In this document: one piece after another, positions 8,728 through 19,000 of the stretch
Layout: each line of letters starts with the position of its first letter
Position numbering within the stretch: position 1 is the stretch's first letter
NCBI GenBank assembly: GCA_012719855.1
Contig: JAAXZN010000003.1
Coordinates: 280,356 to 344,355 of the forward strand
DNA length: 64,000 nt
Direction of reading: 5' to 3'
Source of the DNA: Serratia liquefaciens
GTDB lineage: Bacteria > Pseudomonadota > Gammaproteobacteria > Enterobacterales > Enterobacteriaceae
The notes under the pieces: model-generated
What the model was told of the DNA's origin: nothing
Database searches by the model: none
Seen by the model: the letters and a program-made list of their open reading frames with translations, nothing else
Position numbers and translations under genes: made by a program

Positions 8728-9627
8728 TCAGGTTTCAATATCCGCTAAAATATCAGCCAGATAATCAAATAACGTCCTAATTCGCAACGATGTTGGCCCA
8801 CGCTGTGGCCGATAAAGATAGAGCCCCCAGCTTGCGAAAGCATTGTTTTCCAGGATCTGAATCAGGTGCCCACTTTTTAAATAAGGCAGTGCCAGAAATC
8901 CGGGCATATGTCCAAAACCGACGCCATCGAGCACGGCCTGAAACTCAGCTTCCAGATCATCGGTAATAAAACGTGGATTCGACGGCGTAAAACTTCGCGT
9001 GTTCTTGAAACTCCAAGGCCAGCAACGCCCGGTTTTATGATCAATCAATGCTGTCAGCGGGAACAAGTCCAGCTCATCAACACGCTTGGGCATTCCTGTC
9101 TGATTAATCAATTCTGGTGTACCGACGGCAAAGAAATGGATTTTAGCCAGCTCACGTGCCACATAACGGTTATCAGGTAAAAAACCGAAGCGAATACCAA
9201 TGTCTATCCGCTCATCAATCACATCACTGTGTGTATCTGTCAAAATACAGTCCACAACAATATCCGGGTAACGCAGGGAAAATTGCGTTAATGCCGGAAT
9301 AATAAACTTGCGGCCAAACACGGAAGATACCGTCAGCCGAATGGTTCCCCGCATCTCATCTGACTTTGGCTGCGGTTTTACCGTCAACAAGGTATCGACA
9401 GCGTTAACAGCCTGCCGGGCATATTGCGCGAGGCGCTCACCATCGGCCGTTATTTTCATCTGCCGGGTGCTTCGGTAAAACAAAATTTCACCACGCTGCT
9501 GTTCGAGTTCTTTCACCGCACGGGTCACTGCCTGAGGTGAAATGCCCAGAAGTATTGCAGCATCTTTGAAGTTTCTTGACTCTGCGACGGTACAAAAGAT
9601 GCGCAACATTTCCAGTTTATTTTGCAT
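8728..9627 (-). CDS. LysR-family transcriptional regulator
   Basis: A 299-aa regulator with an N-terminal helix-turn-helix (residues about 3-62, AESRNFKDAAILLGISPQAV) and a substrate-binding domain containing RGTIRLTVSSVFGRKFIIP and DIGIRFG. It belongs to the CrgA/DmlR-like LysR group. The gene converges on the quinone oxidoreductase and its start faces the long gdh upstream region. Its target could be the oxidoreductase or a gene outside the window; nothing in the sequence settles this. Confidence 0.87.
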   Translation of the reverse strand: MQNKLEMLRIFCTVAESRNFKDAAILLGISPQAVTRAVKELEQQRGEILFYRSTRQMKITADGERLAQYARQAVNAVDTLLTVKPQPKSDEMRGTIRLTVSSVFGRKFIIPALTQFSLRYPDIVVDCILTDTHSDVIDERIDIGIRFGFLPDNRYVARELAKIHFFAVGTPELINQTGMPKRVDELDLFPLTALIDHKTGRCWPWSFKNTRSFTPSNPRFITDDLEAEFQAVLDGVGFGHMPGFLALPYLKSGHLIQILENNAFASWGLYLYRPQRGPTSLRIRTLFDYLADILADIET

Positions 9628-10297
9628 GGCAGACCTGAACCGTTGATTGAGTTAATTCCATAATCAGGAATTCTGAGATGGAATCTTTTCCACATATTCT
9701 AACGTGAGGTGAAGAAATTCTGGAATACCCAAATTTGTGTGACGGATACTTTCAGGCCCCCCTGCTGGGGGATACCGGCAAATCGATACCGGCCCTTTGT
9801 TAAGGGGAAGTTAAAAACTGTTCGCATCTGAAAATGGCTGTTCGAACTGCGCGATAGCGCTCATTTAGCATGCGAAGCATGAGCTTGGAGGATGATTCAT
9901 TTATTATCAGTCAGTTGTGATTATTTTTGTTCAAGAATAAAACGCTGACAACGCCGATTTAACATGAATTTAACTCCGGCGTCAGGAAACGGCATTGTCA
10001 ACACGACACTTAAATAAAATGAAACTTTTTGATCACATTCAAGCTTCTGAAAAATAGATAAAAACGGGTTTTATGCATTTTTTATGCATAAAGCATGAGT
10101 ACCCCCCGCGACAACCGTACAAAAGTAATTAACTATTCATTTTTGCGTCGCCAAACCGGCTTGAAACCGGCCTGTGGCCCGATGAGTGGGGGCTAACAAG
10201 CCGCGTTTTTAATGGTAAATTTAGCGTCGCAAAAGTGTTATGCACTTAGTAATCCACGGTTAAACAAAATAAATACCTATATATAAAAAGGTTGGTT
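9628..10297. promoter_or_regulatory. Long non-coding upstream region of glutamate dehydrogenase
   Basis: These 670 bp carry no credible ORF. They contain a short GC hairpin of CCCCC/GGGGG with TGCT loop (about 9759-9772), a repeated ATACCGGC, a strong palindrome at 10071-10091, and a repeated AAACCGGC near 10153-10172. An AAAAGG ribosome site at 10286-10291 precedes the gdh ATG at 10298. The length suggests a multi-input promoter or a long leader for gdh. Confidence 0.45.
10071..10091. promoter_or_regulatory. AT-rich 8-bp palindrome, possible ARG-box-like site
   Basis: TTATGCAT and ATGCATAA are inverted around five T residues, about 207 bp upstream of the gdh start. Dimension and core (TGCAT with an A/T centre) resemble ArgR operator pairs, and ArgR controls glutamate dehydrogenases in some bacteria. 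The assignment to ArgR is inference only. Confidence 0.3.
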
Positions 10298-11572
10298 ATG
10301 GAAAAGCTATCCTACGCTTCAGAAAGCAGCACAACGGCCTGGGCCACCTATCTGCAACAAATTGACCGCGTTGCACCTTATCTCGGTGAGCTGTCGCGTT
10401 GGGTTGATACCCTGCGTCACCCTAAGCGTGCGCTGATCGTTGATATTCCTCTGCAAATGGACGACGGTTCAATCCGCCACTTCGAAGGTTTCCGCGTTCA
10501 GCACAACCTGTCGCGCGGCCCGGGTAAAGGCGGCATCCGTTACCATCCAGATGTTGATCTCGATGAGGTTATGGCGTTGTCAGCCTGGATGACCATCAAA
10601 TGTGCGGCAGTTAACCTGCCTTACGGTGGCGCCAAGGGGGGGATCCGCGTCGATCCTTTCAAACTGTCTGAAGGCGAGCTGGAAAGATTGACCCGCCGCT
10701 ACACCAGCGAAATCGGCTTTATCATCGGGCCACAGAAAGACATTCCTGCACCGGACGTCGGCACCAACTCCAAAGTGATGGCCTGGATGATGGATACCTA
10801 CTCCATGAACCACGGCACTACCATCACCGGCGTCGTCACCGGCAAGCCTATCCACCTGGGCGGCTCTCTGGGCCGTGAAAAAGCGACCGGCCGTGGCGTG
10901 TTCGTTACCGGTTGTGAAGTGGCCAAACGTTTGGGCGTGCAGCTCGAAGGTGCCAAAGTGGCAGTACAGGGCTTTGGTAACGTGGGCAGCGAAGCGGCTC
11001 GTCTGTTCGTCGGCATCGGCGCACGCGTAGTGGTGATCCAGGACCACTCAGCTACCCTGTTCAATCCGGACGGCATCGACCTGAGCGCGCTGACCGAATG
11101 GCAAGCCAAGAACAAGCAGATCGCCGGCTTCCCTGGCGCCAAAGAAATCGAAAGCGAAGCTTTCTGGTCCGTAGACATGGATATCCTGATCCCAGCCGCC
11201 CTGGAAGGTCAGATCACCCGTCAACGTGCAGAAATCCTCAGCGCCAAGCTGGTACTGGAAGGGGCGAACGGCCCAACCTATCCAGATGCGGACGACGTTC
11301 TGCGTTCACGCAACATCACCGTAGTGCCTGACGTTATCTGTAACGCCGGCGGCGTGACCGTCAGTTACTTCGAGTGGGTGCAGGACATGGCCAGCTACTT
11401 CTGGAGCGAAAGCGAAATCAACGAGCGTATGGACAAGATCATGACCGACGCTATGATTCACGTTTGGAACAAGTCCGAAGAGAAAGAATGCAGCCTGCGC
11501 ACCGCGGCTTATATCGTCGCCTGTGAGCGTATCCTGACCGCACGTAAAGAGCGTGGCATTTACCCAGGTTAA
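10298..11572 (+). CDS. Glutamate dehydrogenase, catabolic GluDH type (Glu/Leu/Phe/Val family)
   Basis: The 424-aa enzyme interconverts glutamate and 2-oxoglutarate plus ammonia. The substrate-binding half carries [10 protein letters not shown] and the catalytic Lys in [22 protein letters not shown] follows, and the Rossmann half has [16 protein letters not shown] (about 210-225). Length and sequence type match the shorter NAD-preferring RocG/GudB-like enzymes rather than the 447-aa NADPH-linked E. coli GdhA. The ATG at 10298 is used because AAAAGG ends 6 nt before it; an in-frame TTG lies two codons upstream. It is monocistronic and followed by a hairpin. Confidence 0.92.
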   Translation: MEKLSYASESSTTAWATYLQQIDRVAPYLGELSRWVDTLRHPKRALIVDIPLQMDDGSIRHFEGFRVQHNLSRGPGKGGIRYHPDVDLDEVMALSAWMTIKCAAVNLPYGGAKGGIRVDPFKLSEGELERLTRRYTSEIGFIIGPQKDIPAPDVGTNSKVMAWMMDTYSMNHGTTITGVVTGKPIHLGGSLGREKATGRGVFVTGCEVAKRLGVQLEGAKVAVQGFGNVGSEAARLFVGIGARVVVIQDHSATLFNPDGIDLSALTEWQAKNKQIAGFPGAKEIESEAFWSVDMDILIPAALEGQITRQRAEILSAKLVLEGANGPTYPDADDVLRSRNITVVPDVICNAGGVTVSYFEWVQDMASYFWSESEINERMDKIMTDAMIHVWNKSEEKECSLRTAAYIVACERILTARKERGIYPG

Positions 11573-11584
11573 TGCGTTATCCCT

Positions 11585-11607
11585 CCCGGCTTGCTTTGCA
11601 GGCCGGG
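11585..11607 (+). terminator. Terminator hairpin after glutamate dehydrogenase
   Basis: CCCGGCTTGC pairs with GCAGGCCGGG around a TTT loop (10-bp stem, one G-T pair), 12 nt after the gdh stop. A loose AT-rich tail follows. Position between convergent genes supports a terminator role. Confidence 0.65.
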
Positions 11608-11628
11608 ATTATTTCCAAACAGAGCCCC

Positions 11629-13167
11629 TCAGCGCAGTAACCTTTTCAACACCTTTCCGGTGCTGGTCATCGGTAGCCGTTCGACAAACTCTACGATACG
11701 CGGATATTTAAACGCCGCCAGTCGCTCTTTGGTCCAGGCGATCAGCGCCCCCTCCGTTACCGGGTCATCTAGGTCCTTCAACACCACTACCGCTTTAATT
11801 TCCTCTCCCAGCGATGGATGCGGCACCCCGATCACCGCCACGAAGGAAACGGCCGGATGGCGAATCATCAGTTCCTCCACTTCGCGCGGATAAACGTTGA
11901 ATCCCCCGCGGATAATCACGTCTTTCGACCTGTCGACAATAAAGTAAAAGCCATCGGCGTCGCGTCGCGCCAGATCGCCGGTTCTAAACCAGCCGTTTTC
12001 CAGAACTTCGGCCGTGGCCTCCGGTCGGTTAAGGTAACCTTTCATCACGTTGTGACCGCGTACCGCTAACTCACCGACCTGATCGATGTCCGTGATTGTT
12101 TTGCCGGTGACATCAACCAGGCGGACCTCAACGCCCCAGATCGGTTGGCCGATAGATCCCACTTTGTTAACGCGTCCTGGGTGATTGAAGGTAGCGACCG
12201 GACTGGTTTCCGACAGTCCGTACCCCTCCAGAATGTTAACGCCGAAACGACGGGCAAAATCTTCAATGATCTGCACCGGCAAACTGGCCCCGCCGGAGAC
12301 CGCCATGCGCAGATTTTTGCGCAACAGCGCCAGATCTACGCTGTCGTCCAGCGCGTTCAGCAATGCCCAGTACATGGTAGGTACGCCGGCGAAAAAAGTG
12401 ATGGCGTATTTTTGCATCAGCGAGATAGCCAACTTTGCATCAAAACGCGGAACCAGCACCAGCGTCGCCCCCAAGGCAAAGCCGGCATTCATCTGGACGG
12501 TGGAGCCGAAAGTATGGAACAGCGGCAGCGTCACCAAATGACGATCGGGGCGTTCTACCGAGCTGTTGAATAACTGTACCGAACCCAGCGCATTCAATAC
12601 CAGGTTGGAATGGGTCAACTCCGCGCCTTTGGCACGACCGGTGGTTCCGCTGGTGTAGAGGATCACTGCGGTATCGGACTCCAGGGTGCTGGCACTGTCA
12701 AAATCGGCAGGTTGCTGGCGGATGGCCTGGCTGAAGCGGTCGCCGCTCAGCGCCAGGCTGTCACCGATAATAATGAAATCGCGGCACTGTTGAGCGGAAT
12801 CGAACGCGATTTTTGCCTCTTCCCCCAACGTCAATCCCTGGCCCCCTTCAAAGCAAAAAAAGGCCACCGCCTGCGAATCCTGCAGGTAGTATTCAAACTC
12901 CCCCGCTTTCAGCAAGGTATTTAACGGCACCACCACCGCACCCGCTTTGAGAATGCCGAAATAAATCGCCGGAAACTCCCAACGGTTGGGGCAGGCCAGC
13001 GCCACCCGCTCTCCCGGTTTCACGCCCCGCCCCCTCAGCAGATGGGCGACCTGGTTGGCAAATTGATCGAGTTCGACATAGCTAAGCTGGACTTCGTCCT
13101 GAACCAGTGCCAGACGGTCGGGGAAAGTACGCGCACTCTCTTCAAGCAATGTGGCCAAATTAAGCAT
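11629..13167 (-). CDS. Acyl-CoA synthetase / long-chain fatty acid-CoA ligase-like
   Basis: The 512-aa enzyme belongs to the adenylate-forming (ANL) superfamily: P-loop ILYTSGTTGRAKGAEL at about 172-187, the motif EGYGLSET, the hinge region GWFRTGDLARRDADGFYFIVDRSKD, and the C-terminal catalytic Lys in STGKVLKR. It would activate a carboxylic acid with ATP and transfer it to CoA. Length and motifs fit fatty-acyl or related ligases; the acid is not predictable. It stands alone on the minus strand between gdh and the DJ-1 gene, with no beta-oxidation partners nearby. Confidence 0.88.
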   Translation of the reverse strand: MLNLATLLEESARTFPDRLALVQDEVQLSYVELDQFANQVAHLLRGRGVKPGERVALACPNRWEFPAIYFGILKAGAVVVPLNTLLKAGEFEYYLQDSQAVAFFCFEGGQGLTLGEEAKIAFDSAQQCRDFIIIGDSLALSGDRFSQAIRQQPADFDSASTLESDTAVILYTSGTTGRAKGAELTHSNLVLNALGSVQLFNSSVERPDRHLVTLPLFHTFGSTVQMNAGFALGATLVLVPRFDAKLAISLMQKYAITFFAGVPTMYWALLNALDDSVDLALLRKNLRMAVSGGASLPVQIIEDFARRFGVNILEGYGLSETSPVATFNHPGRVNKVGSIGQPIWGVEVRLVDVTGKTITDIDQVGELAVRGHNVMKGYLNRPEATAEVLENGWFRTGDLARRDADGFYFIVDRSKDVIIRGGFNVYPREVEELMIRHPAVSFVAVIGVPHPSLGEEIKAVVVLKDLDDPVTEGALIAWTKERLAAFKYPRIVEFVERLPMTSTGKVLKRLLR

Positions 13168-13363
13168 GTGAGGGTCTCATGAGCAGAAACCGGGAAGCCC
13201 GGTGAGTCAATAATTGAGATACTGCGCCACCTCATTGAGGTTGATCTCCCTGAACCGCCTCCGGCGGTAAAATCAGTATAGATGCATCCACGCCAGGAGC
13301 AGGTTCGCGTTCCACCCAGCGGTAGGCTATATGTTAGGGATTATTCCTCCCGGAGATCCCCGT

Positions 13364-13933
13364 ATGAGCAAGAAAAAGATCCTGATGCTGGTTGGTGATT
13401 ACGCTGAAGATTATGAAACCATGGTGCCCTTTCAGGCATTGCAGATGATTGGCCATCAGGTGGATGCCGTCTGCCCGGACAAGGCCAAAGGCGATTACAT
13501 CATGACGGCAATCCATGATTTCGACGGCGCGCAGACTTACAGTGAAAAACCTGGCCACCGTTTCACCCTGAATGCCGACTTTTCTGCTGCAAAAGAAGAA
13601 GACTACGACGCGCTGTTGATCCCCGGCGGCAGAGCGCCCGAGTATCTGCGCCTGAACCCGCAGGTTATCAAGCTGGTGCAGGCTTTTGATGCCGCACGCA
13701 AACCCATCGCCGCCGTGTGTCACGGCCCGCAGCTGTTGGCCGCCGCTGGGGTGCTTAAAGGCAGAACCTGTAGCGCCTATCCGGCCTGCGCCCCGGAAGT
13801 GCAGTTGGCCGGAGGCCACTATGCGGATATCGGTATCGATCAGGCCCATGTTGACGGCAATCTGGTGACCGCCCCTGCCTGGCCGGCGCACCCGCAATGG
13901 CTGGCAAAATTTGCCGAGCTGCTCGCACAATAA
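13364..13933 (+). CDS. DJ-1/PfpI family protein
   Basis: The 189-aa single-domain protein has the flavodoxin-like DJ-1/PfpI fold, with the nucleophile Cys in [15 protein letters not shown] and the preceding [14 protein letters not shown] loop. Members act as glyoxalase/deglycase-like stress proteins or as hydrolases; the exact activity is unknown here. The ATG at 13364 is preferred to 13331 because GGAGA at 13352-13356 gives proper spacing and the protein then begins at the first beta-strand (KKKILMLVG). It is divergent from the acyl-CoA ligase and followed by a strong hairpin. Confidence 0.88.
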   Translation: MSKKKILMLVGDYAEDYETMVPFQALQMIGHQVDAVCPDKAKGDYIMTAIHDFDGAQTYSEKPGHRFTLNADFSAAKEEDYDALLIPGGRAPEYLRLNPQVIKLVQAFDAARKPIAAVCHGPQLLAAAGVLKGRTCSAYPACAPEVQLAGGHYADIGIDQAHVDGNLVTAPAWPAHPQWLAKFAELLAQ

Positions 13934-13943
13934 CTCCGTTAAA

Positions 13944-13968
13944 AGGCCCGCAATTTCTTTGCGGGCCT
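13944..13968. terminator. Bidirectional terminator
   Basis: AGGCCCGCAA (13944-13953) pairs exactly with TTGCGGGCCT (13959-13968) around a 5-nt loop. It lies between the DJ-1 gene and the convergent gene ending at 14012. Read on the minus strand the stem is followed by TTTT, so it best serves the minus-strand gene and probably both. Confidence 0.75.
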
Positions 13969-14011
13969 GAAACTGCATTCGGCGCGATGAGTTAACTCAT
14001 CCAATATTGGA

Positions 14012-14389
14012 TCACTTTAATTGTTCAATCAGAAAGTGAATGTCATAAAGCCAGCGTTTGGCCCGTGCGGATCGCACCAACATATAAACATACAATGGCC
14101 GGATCCTTTCCATTTCAAGATCCCAGTGATTCGCTCGACGATTTGATGAGGAGAACAATAACGCCGACTTTGACTCCTGACGAAAATACAGCTCATGATT
14201 GTAATTGCTGCTGTCGATGAGAAAGGCGTCGAAATAGCCACGCATTAGCGTTTCCGACATTGGCAAGGACAGGTGCAGTTCTTTGTTTATTTCCGTATTG
14301 AGCGTAACGGCAACCCCCTTTTTAAGCAGGCTGGGCGAATTATAGCGATCAATCACTGAAATGACCTGTTGCTGAATATCACTTTCCAT
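14012..14389 (-). CDS. Hypothetical 125-aa protein
   Basis: I do not recognise this protein. It is soluble-looking, with no signal peptide or membrane segment, charged, and rich in Tyr and Ser. A conserved-looking middle (LSLPMSETLMRGYFDAFLID) is followed by an Arg/Trp-rich C-terminus (ERIRPLYVYMLVRSARAKRW). The start at 14389 has GAGG at 14395-14398 at good spacing, and the gene ends just before a hairpin with a T-run on its strand. Together these make it a likely expressed gene. It lies between the DJ-1 gene and the RND operon without a clear operon partner. Its AT content is higher than its neighbours, which may point to acquisition. Confidence 0.65.
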   Translation of the reverse strand: MESDIQQQVISVIDRYNSPSLLKKGVAVTLNTEINKELHLSLPMSETLMRGYFDAFLIDSSNYNHELYFRQESKSALLFSSSNRRANHWDLEMERIRPLYVYMLVRSARAKRWLYDIHFLIEQLK

Positions 14390-14572
14390 TTCAACCTCAA
14401 TATATTTGGCCGCGAGAATGATGCGATATCATTCAGACCCTGCTGATGGTGGCGAGTTCTCAATCGTCTGGTCATTTTCCCTTTCTTTACACTTCCACCA
14501 CAGAATGAATATAAAAAAACGCAGCGTGCTATCACCACACTGCGTAATTTAATTATTGCCCAGGCTTAAATC

Positions 14573-16030
14573 TTATTGGGTTAAAGATCTATTATTGGCA
14601 ACCACGCCATCGCCCTGCTTTTCTGCCGCGATGCCCCCGCCCAGGACTTTATACAGAGTAATCAGGTTCTGATATTCGGTTTGGCGAGCCGCAATCAGCG
14701 ACTGCTGGGCGGTATACAGCGTGCGCTGTGCGTCCAGCATAACCAGATAGGTATCTACTCCGTGGCGGTAACGCAGCTCCGCCAAGCGATAATATTCCTG
14801 CGAGGCCACCACATAGCCGGTTTGTGCCGCTAACTGTTCCTGGATTGTGCCCTTGCGTGCCAACGCATCGGCCGTTTCCTGGAATGCCGTCTGCACCGCT
14901 TTCTCATAGGTGGCGACGTAGAGATCTTTCTGCGCCTTGGTGTAATTCAACTGCGCCGTATTATAGCCGCCGGTAAAGATCGGCAAGCTGATGCTCGGTG
15001 CAAACGACCAAACGCCCGCCCCCTGACTGAACAGCGATGACAGTTCTCCACTACCCACCCCGCCGCTGGCGGTCAGGCTGATAGACGGGAAGAACGCCGC
15101 GCGGGCAGAACCGATATTGGCATTGGCGGCCTTCAGATTATGCTCGGCTTCCAGCACGTCCGGACGGTTCAGCAGCACCTGCGACGACACATTGGCCGGC
15201 AGGTCTTTCATGATGCCAGACAACGCTTCGATCCCATCAGGCAACAGGCTTTCCGGCACGCTTTTTCCGACCACCAGATCCAGCGCATTTTTCGCCTGCG
15301 CCGCGCTGGTGGTGTAGCTGGCTACGTCCGAACGCGCCTGCTGATACACCGTCTCCGCCGACGCCACGTCAACCATCGACAAAATGCCGTTTTGCTGGTT
15401 CTTGCGCGTTACCGCCAACGACTGTTTGGCACTTTCCATGGTGCCTTTGGCCGCGGCCAGATTGCTGCGTTCTGCCGCCACGTTCACCCAGTCGGTCACG
15501 ATATCGGCAATCAGCGCCAAACGGGTACTTTTAGCCGCTTCGGACTCCGCCAAATAGCTCTCGAATTTAGAGCGAGTCAGGCTGCGATTTTTGCCAAACA
15601 GATCCAGCTCGAAGGCGCTGGTGCTGGCGTTAGCCTCGTAGCTTTGGCTAATCGCAGTGGCGTTGTTTGCCCCACCGGTCAGAGCGCGTGAACGCGTTCC
15701 TTCCAGACCGGCATTGATGGTAGGAAACAGATCGGCACGCTGCTCACCGTAGAGCGCCCTGGCAGATTCGATGTTGGCAATGGCCTCGCGCAAATCGCGA
15801 CTGCTGCTCAGCCCCATCTCCACCACCTGCCGTAACCGGCTATCGACCACATAGTCGCGCCATGGGATGTCCGGGTAGCTTAATGACAATTTACCGGAGG
15901 GCGCGGTATAAGCCGCCCCTTGCGGCAGCGTTGAGGGCACCGGTGCCTGCGGGCGCTGATAGTCCGGATCCAGTGAGATACACCCCGCCAGCACCAGCGG
16001 AAAGGTCAAAGTGATTAAACGTTGCAGCAC
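14573..16030 (-). CDS. RND efflux outer-membrane channel lipoprotein (NodT/OprM family)
   Basis: The 485-aa protein is the third gene of the RND operon. It begins with a lipoprotein signal whose lipobox is LAGC (Cys16), then carries two outer-membrane-efflux repeats typical of the TolC/OprM fold, with LDLFGKNRSLTRSK and the second-repeat NRPDVLEAEHNLKAANANIG visible. The start is GTG at 16030, with GGAGAA at 16035-16040; it follows the pump stop (TAA at 16032-16034) by one nucleotide. It would form the trimeric exit duct for the pump encoded upstream. Confidence 0.93.
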   Translation of the reverse strand: MLQRLITLTFPLVLAGCISLDPDYQRPQAPVPSTLPQGAAYTAPSGKLSLSYPDIPWRDYVVDSRLRQVVEMGLSSSRDLREAIANIESARALYGEQRADLFPTINAGLEGTRSRALTGGANNATAISQSYEANASTSAFELDLFGKNRSLTRSKFESYLAESEAAKSTRLALIADIVTDWVNVAAERSNLAAAKGTMESAKQSLAVTRKNQQNGILSMVDVASAETVYQQARSDVASYTTSAAQAKNALDLVVGKSVPESLLPDGIEALSGIMKDLPANVSSQVLLNRPDVLEAEHNLKAANANIGSARAAFFPSISLTASGGVGSGELSSLFSQGAGVWSFAPSISLPIFTGGYNTAQLNYTKAQKDLYVATYEKAVQTAFQETADALARKGTIQEQLAAQTGYVVASQEYYRLAELRYRHGVDTYLVMLDAQRTLYTAQQSLIAARQTEYQNLITLYKVLGGGIAAEKQGDGVVANNRSLTQ

Positions 16031-16031
16031 G

Positions 16032-19000
16032 TTATTCTCCTGCCTGCGGCGCAGTGTTTTCTGTTGGTTTGGCGGAGGTTGTTTTGCGTGAAAACATCCG
16101 TCTAACCAATACGTAGAACAAGGGGACGAAGAAGATGGCCAGTAATGTCGCCGTAATGGTGCCGCCGATGATCCCGGTACCTATGGCGATCCGGCTGTTG
16201 GCCCCGGCGCCGCTGGAAACCGCCAAGGGCAATACGCCGGCGCTAAACGCCAGAGAGGTCATCAAAATGGGACGCAAGCGCATACGGGAAGCCTCCACGG
16301 CGGCGGCGATCAAGGCTTCGCCGCGCTGGTAATTCTCTTCGGCGAATTCGACGATCAGAATGGCGTTCTTGGCCGACAGGCCGATAATGGTTAATAACGC
16401 CACCTGGAAGTAAATGTCGTTTTCCAGCCCACGCAGCGTGATCGCCAGCAGCGACCCCACCAGGCCCATAGGAACGACCATCATCACGGCGAACGGGATT
16501 GACCAGCTCTCGTACAGCGCGGCCAGGCACAGGAACACCACCACCAACGAAATGGCATACAAAGATGCTGCCTGCCCGCTGGTCAGTCGTTCCTGATAAG
16601 ACAGCCCGCTCCACGAGAAGCTGCTGGCCGAGGAGAACTGCGCCGCCAGTTTTTCCATCTCGTCCATTGCCGTACCGGAACTGGCACCGGCTGCGCCCTC
16701 ACCGGTGATCTCAAACGACGACAGTCCGTTGTAACGCGACAGATTTTCCGGCCCGTAAATCCAATGTGAAGAGGCAAAGGCAGAGAACGGCGTCATGCTG
16801 GTGGTACTGCTGCTGGAGGTGCCGCGAACAAACCACTTGTCGAGATCCTCCGGCTTTGACCGATACTCGACGTCACCTTGCATATAGACCTTTTTCACCC
16901 GGTTGCGGTCGATAAAGTCGTTGATGTAGGTGCTGCCGAACGCGCTGGTGAGCGTACTGCTGACGTCGCCGGCGCTCAGGCCCAGCGCCTGCAGTTTGTC
17001 GTTGTCGATTTCTACCTGCAGCTGTGGCGTATCCGGCAAGGTGTTGGCGCGAACCGCACTCAGATTTGGGTTTTTCCCGGCGGCGGCGATGATCTGGTCA
17101 CGCATCAGCTGCAACTCCGCACGGGTGGTCGCCCCTTTAGCCTGCAGTTCGAAGGTGAAACCGTCGGACTGGCCGAAGCCGTCAATCGCCGGCGGGCTCA
17201 TCGAGAACACCTGGGCATCGCGGATCGTGGCAAAGTGCGCCATTGCGCGTTTGGCAATCGCATCGGCGGTATTGGCACTGCCGGGGCGCTGGCTCCAGTC
17301 TTTCAGACTGACGAAGGCCATACCGGCATTTTGCCCGCTGCCGCTGAAACCAAAACCGTTGATGGTGAAAATGGTGCTGACGTTAGCCTTCTCATCGATG
17401 AGGAAATAGTCTTTCACCACATCGCTGACCGCCGAAGTCCGGGCATTGGTCGCGCCGGCAGGCAGCGTATATTGCACCATCACCACGCCCTGATCTTCAT
17501 TGGGCAAAAAACCGGTCGGCAGCCGCATATACATCACGACGACGGCGATCAGCAGCAGTCCGTACAGCAGCAGATAGCGCATCGGACTGTGGATCACCCG
17601 AGCCACCTTATCGGCGTATTTCTCCTGCAGGCGGTTATAGCCGCGGTTAAATTTGCCCAGCAGGCCTTTGTCGGTCAGATCGTCATGAGCCGGTTTCAGC
17701 AAGGTGGCACACAACGCCGGCGCCAACGTCAGCGCCAGGATCACTGACAGCACCATCGACGCCACGATGGTAACGGAGAACTGACGGTAGATAACCCCGG
17801 TGGAACCACCAAAGAAGGCCATCGGCAGGAACACCGCCGACAGCACCATGGCGATGCCGACCAGTGCGCCGGTGATCTCCTTCATCGATTTTTCCGTCGC
17901 CTGGCGCGGCGACAGCTTCTCTTCCCGCATCACGCGCTCGACGTTCTCTACCACCACAATGGCGTCATCCACCAACAGTCCAATCGCCAGCACCATGCCA
18001 AACAGCGTCAGGGTGTTGATCGAATAGCCGAAGGCGGCGAGTACGCCAAAGGTGCCCAACAGCACCACCGGCACGGTGATGGTCGGGATCAGCGTAGTAC
18101 GGAGGTTTTGCAGGAACACAAACATCACGATCACCACCAACACCACCGCCTCGATCAGCGTTTTCACCACCTCTTCGATCGAAATATTAATAAAATCGGT
18201 GCTGTCTTTCGGGTAGGCGACCTTGTAACCGTCGGGCATCGAAGTCTGGTATTCCGCCACCTTGGCTTTGACCAGCTTGGCGGTATTGAGCGCATTGGCA
18301 CCGGCGGCCAGTTTTACCGCGATGCCTGAGGCTGGATGCCCATTCAAACGGGCGCTGGAGGAGTAGTCCTCGTTACCCAATTCCACCCGTGCGACGTCGC
18401 CCAGGCGCACCAGTGCGCCGCTGCTGTCACTCTTGAGAATGATGTTGCGGAACTGCTCCGGCGTTTGCAGGCGAGACTGCGCCTTTACCGTTGCGGTCAG
18501 TTGCTGATCGGCACCGGACGGCAAGTCGCCGACCTTACCGGCGGAAACCTGGGTGTTTTGCGCTTCTATCGCCGTCGACACGTCGGAAGGCATCAGTGAA
18601 AAGGACGCCAGCTTGGTCGGGTCAAGCCAGATGCGCATGGCGTATTCCGATCCGAATACCTGCACATCGCCAACCCCTTCAATGCGCGACAGCGGATCCT
18701 GAATGTTACTCACCAGATAGTCGGAAATGTCCGCCATGCTGGCCTTGTCGGTTTCGTCATACAGACCGACGATCAGCAAAAAGCTGCTCTGAGATTTTTT
18801 GACCGTAACCCCTTGCGCGGTGACCTCGGTAGGCAAACGGCTTTCCGCCTGCTGCACCTTGTTTTGCACCTGCACCTGCGCGATATCCGGATCGGTACCC
18901 TGGTCGAAGGTCACGTTAATGCTCACAGAGCCGTCGGAGCTGCTGGTGGCTGAAAAGTAAAGCAGCCCGTCCAGCCCGGTAAGTTGTTGTTCGATGACCT

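Noticed and set aside
8544..8738. 64-codon minus-strand frame after the LysR gene
   Set aside because: It needs a TTG start inside the LysR gene, has no ribosome site and no recognisable domain; the strand already ends at 8728.
16878..17747. 289-codon frame antisense to the RND pump
   Set aside because: It lies wholly opposite a well-supported pump gene and has His/Arg/Gln-rich shadow composition typical of high-GC antisense frames.
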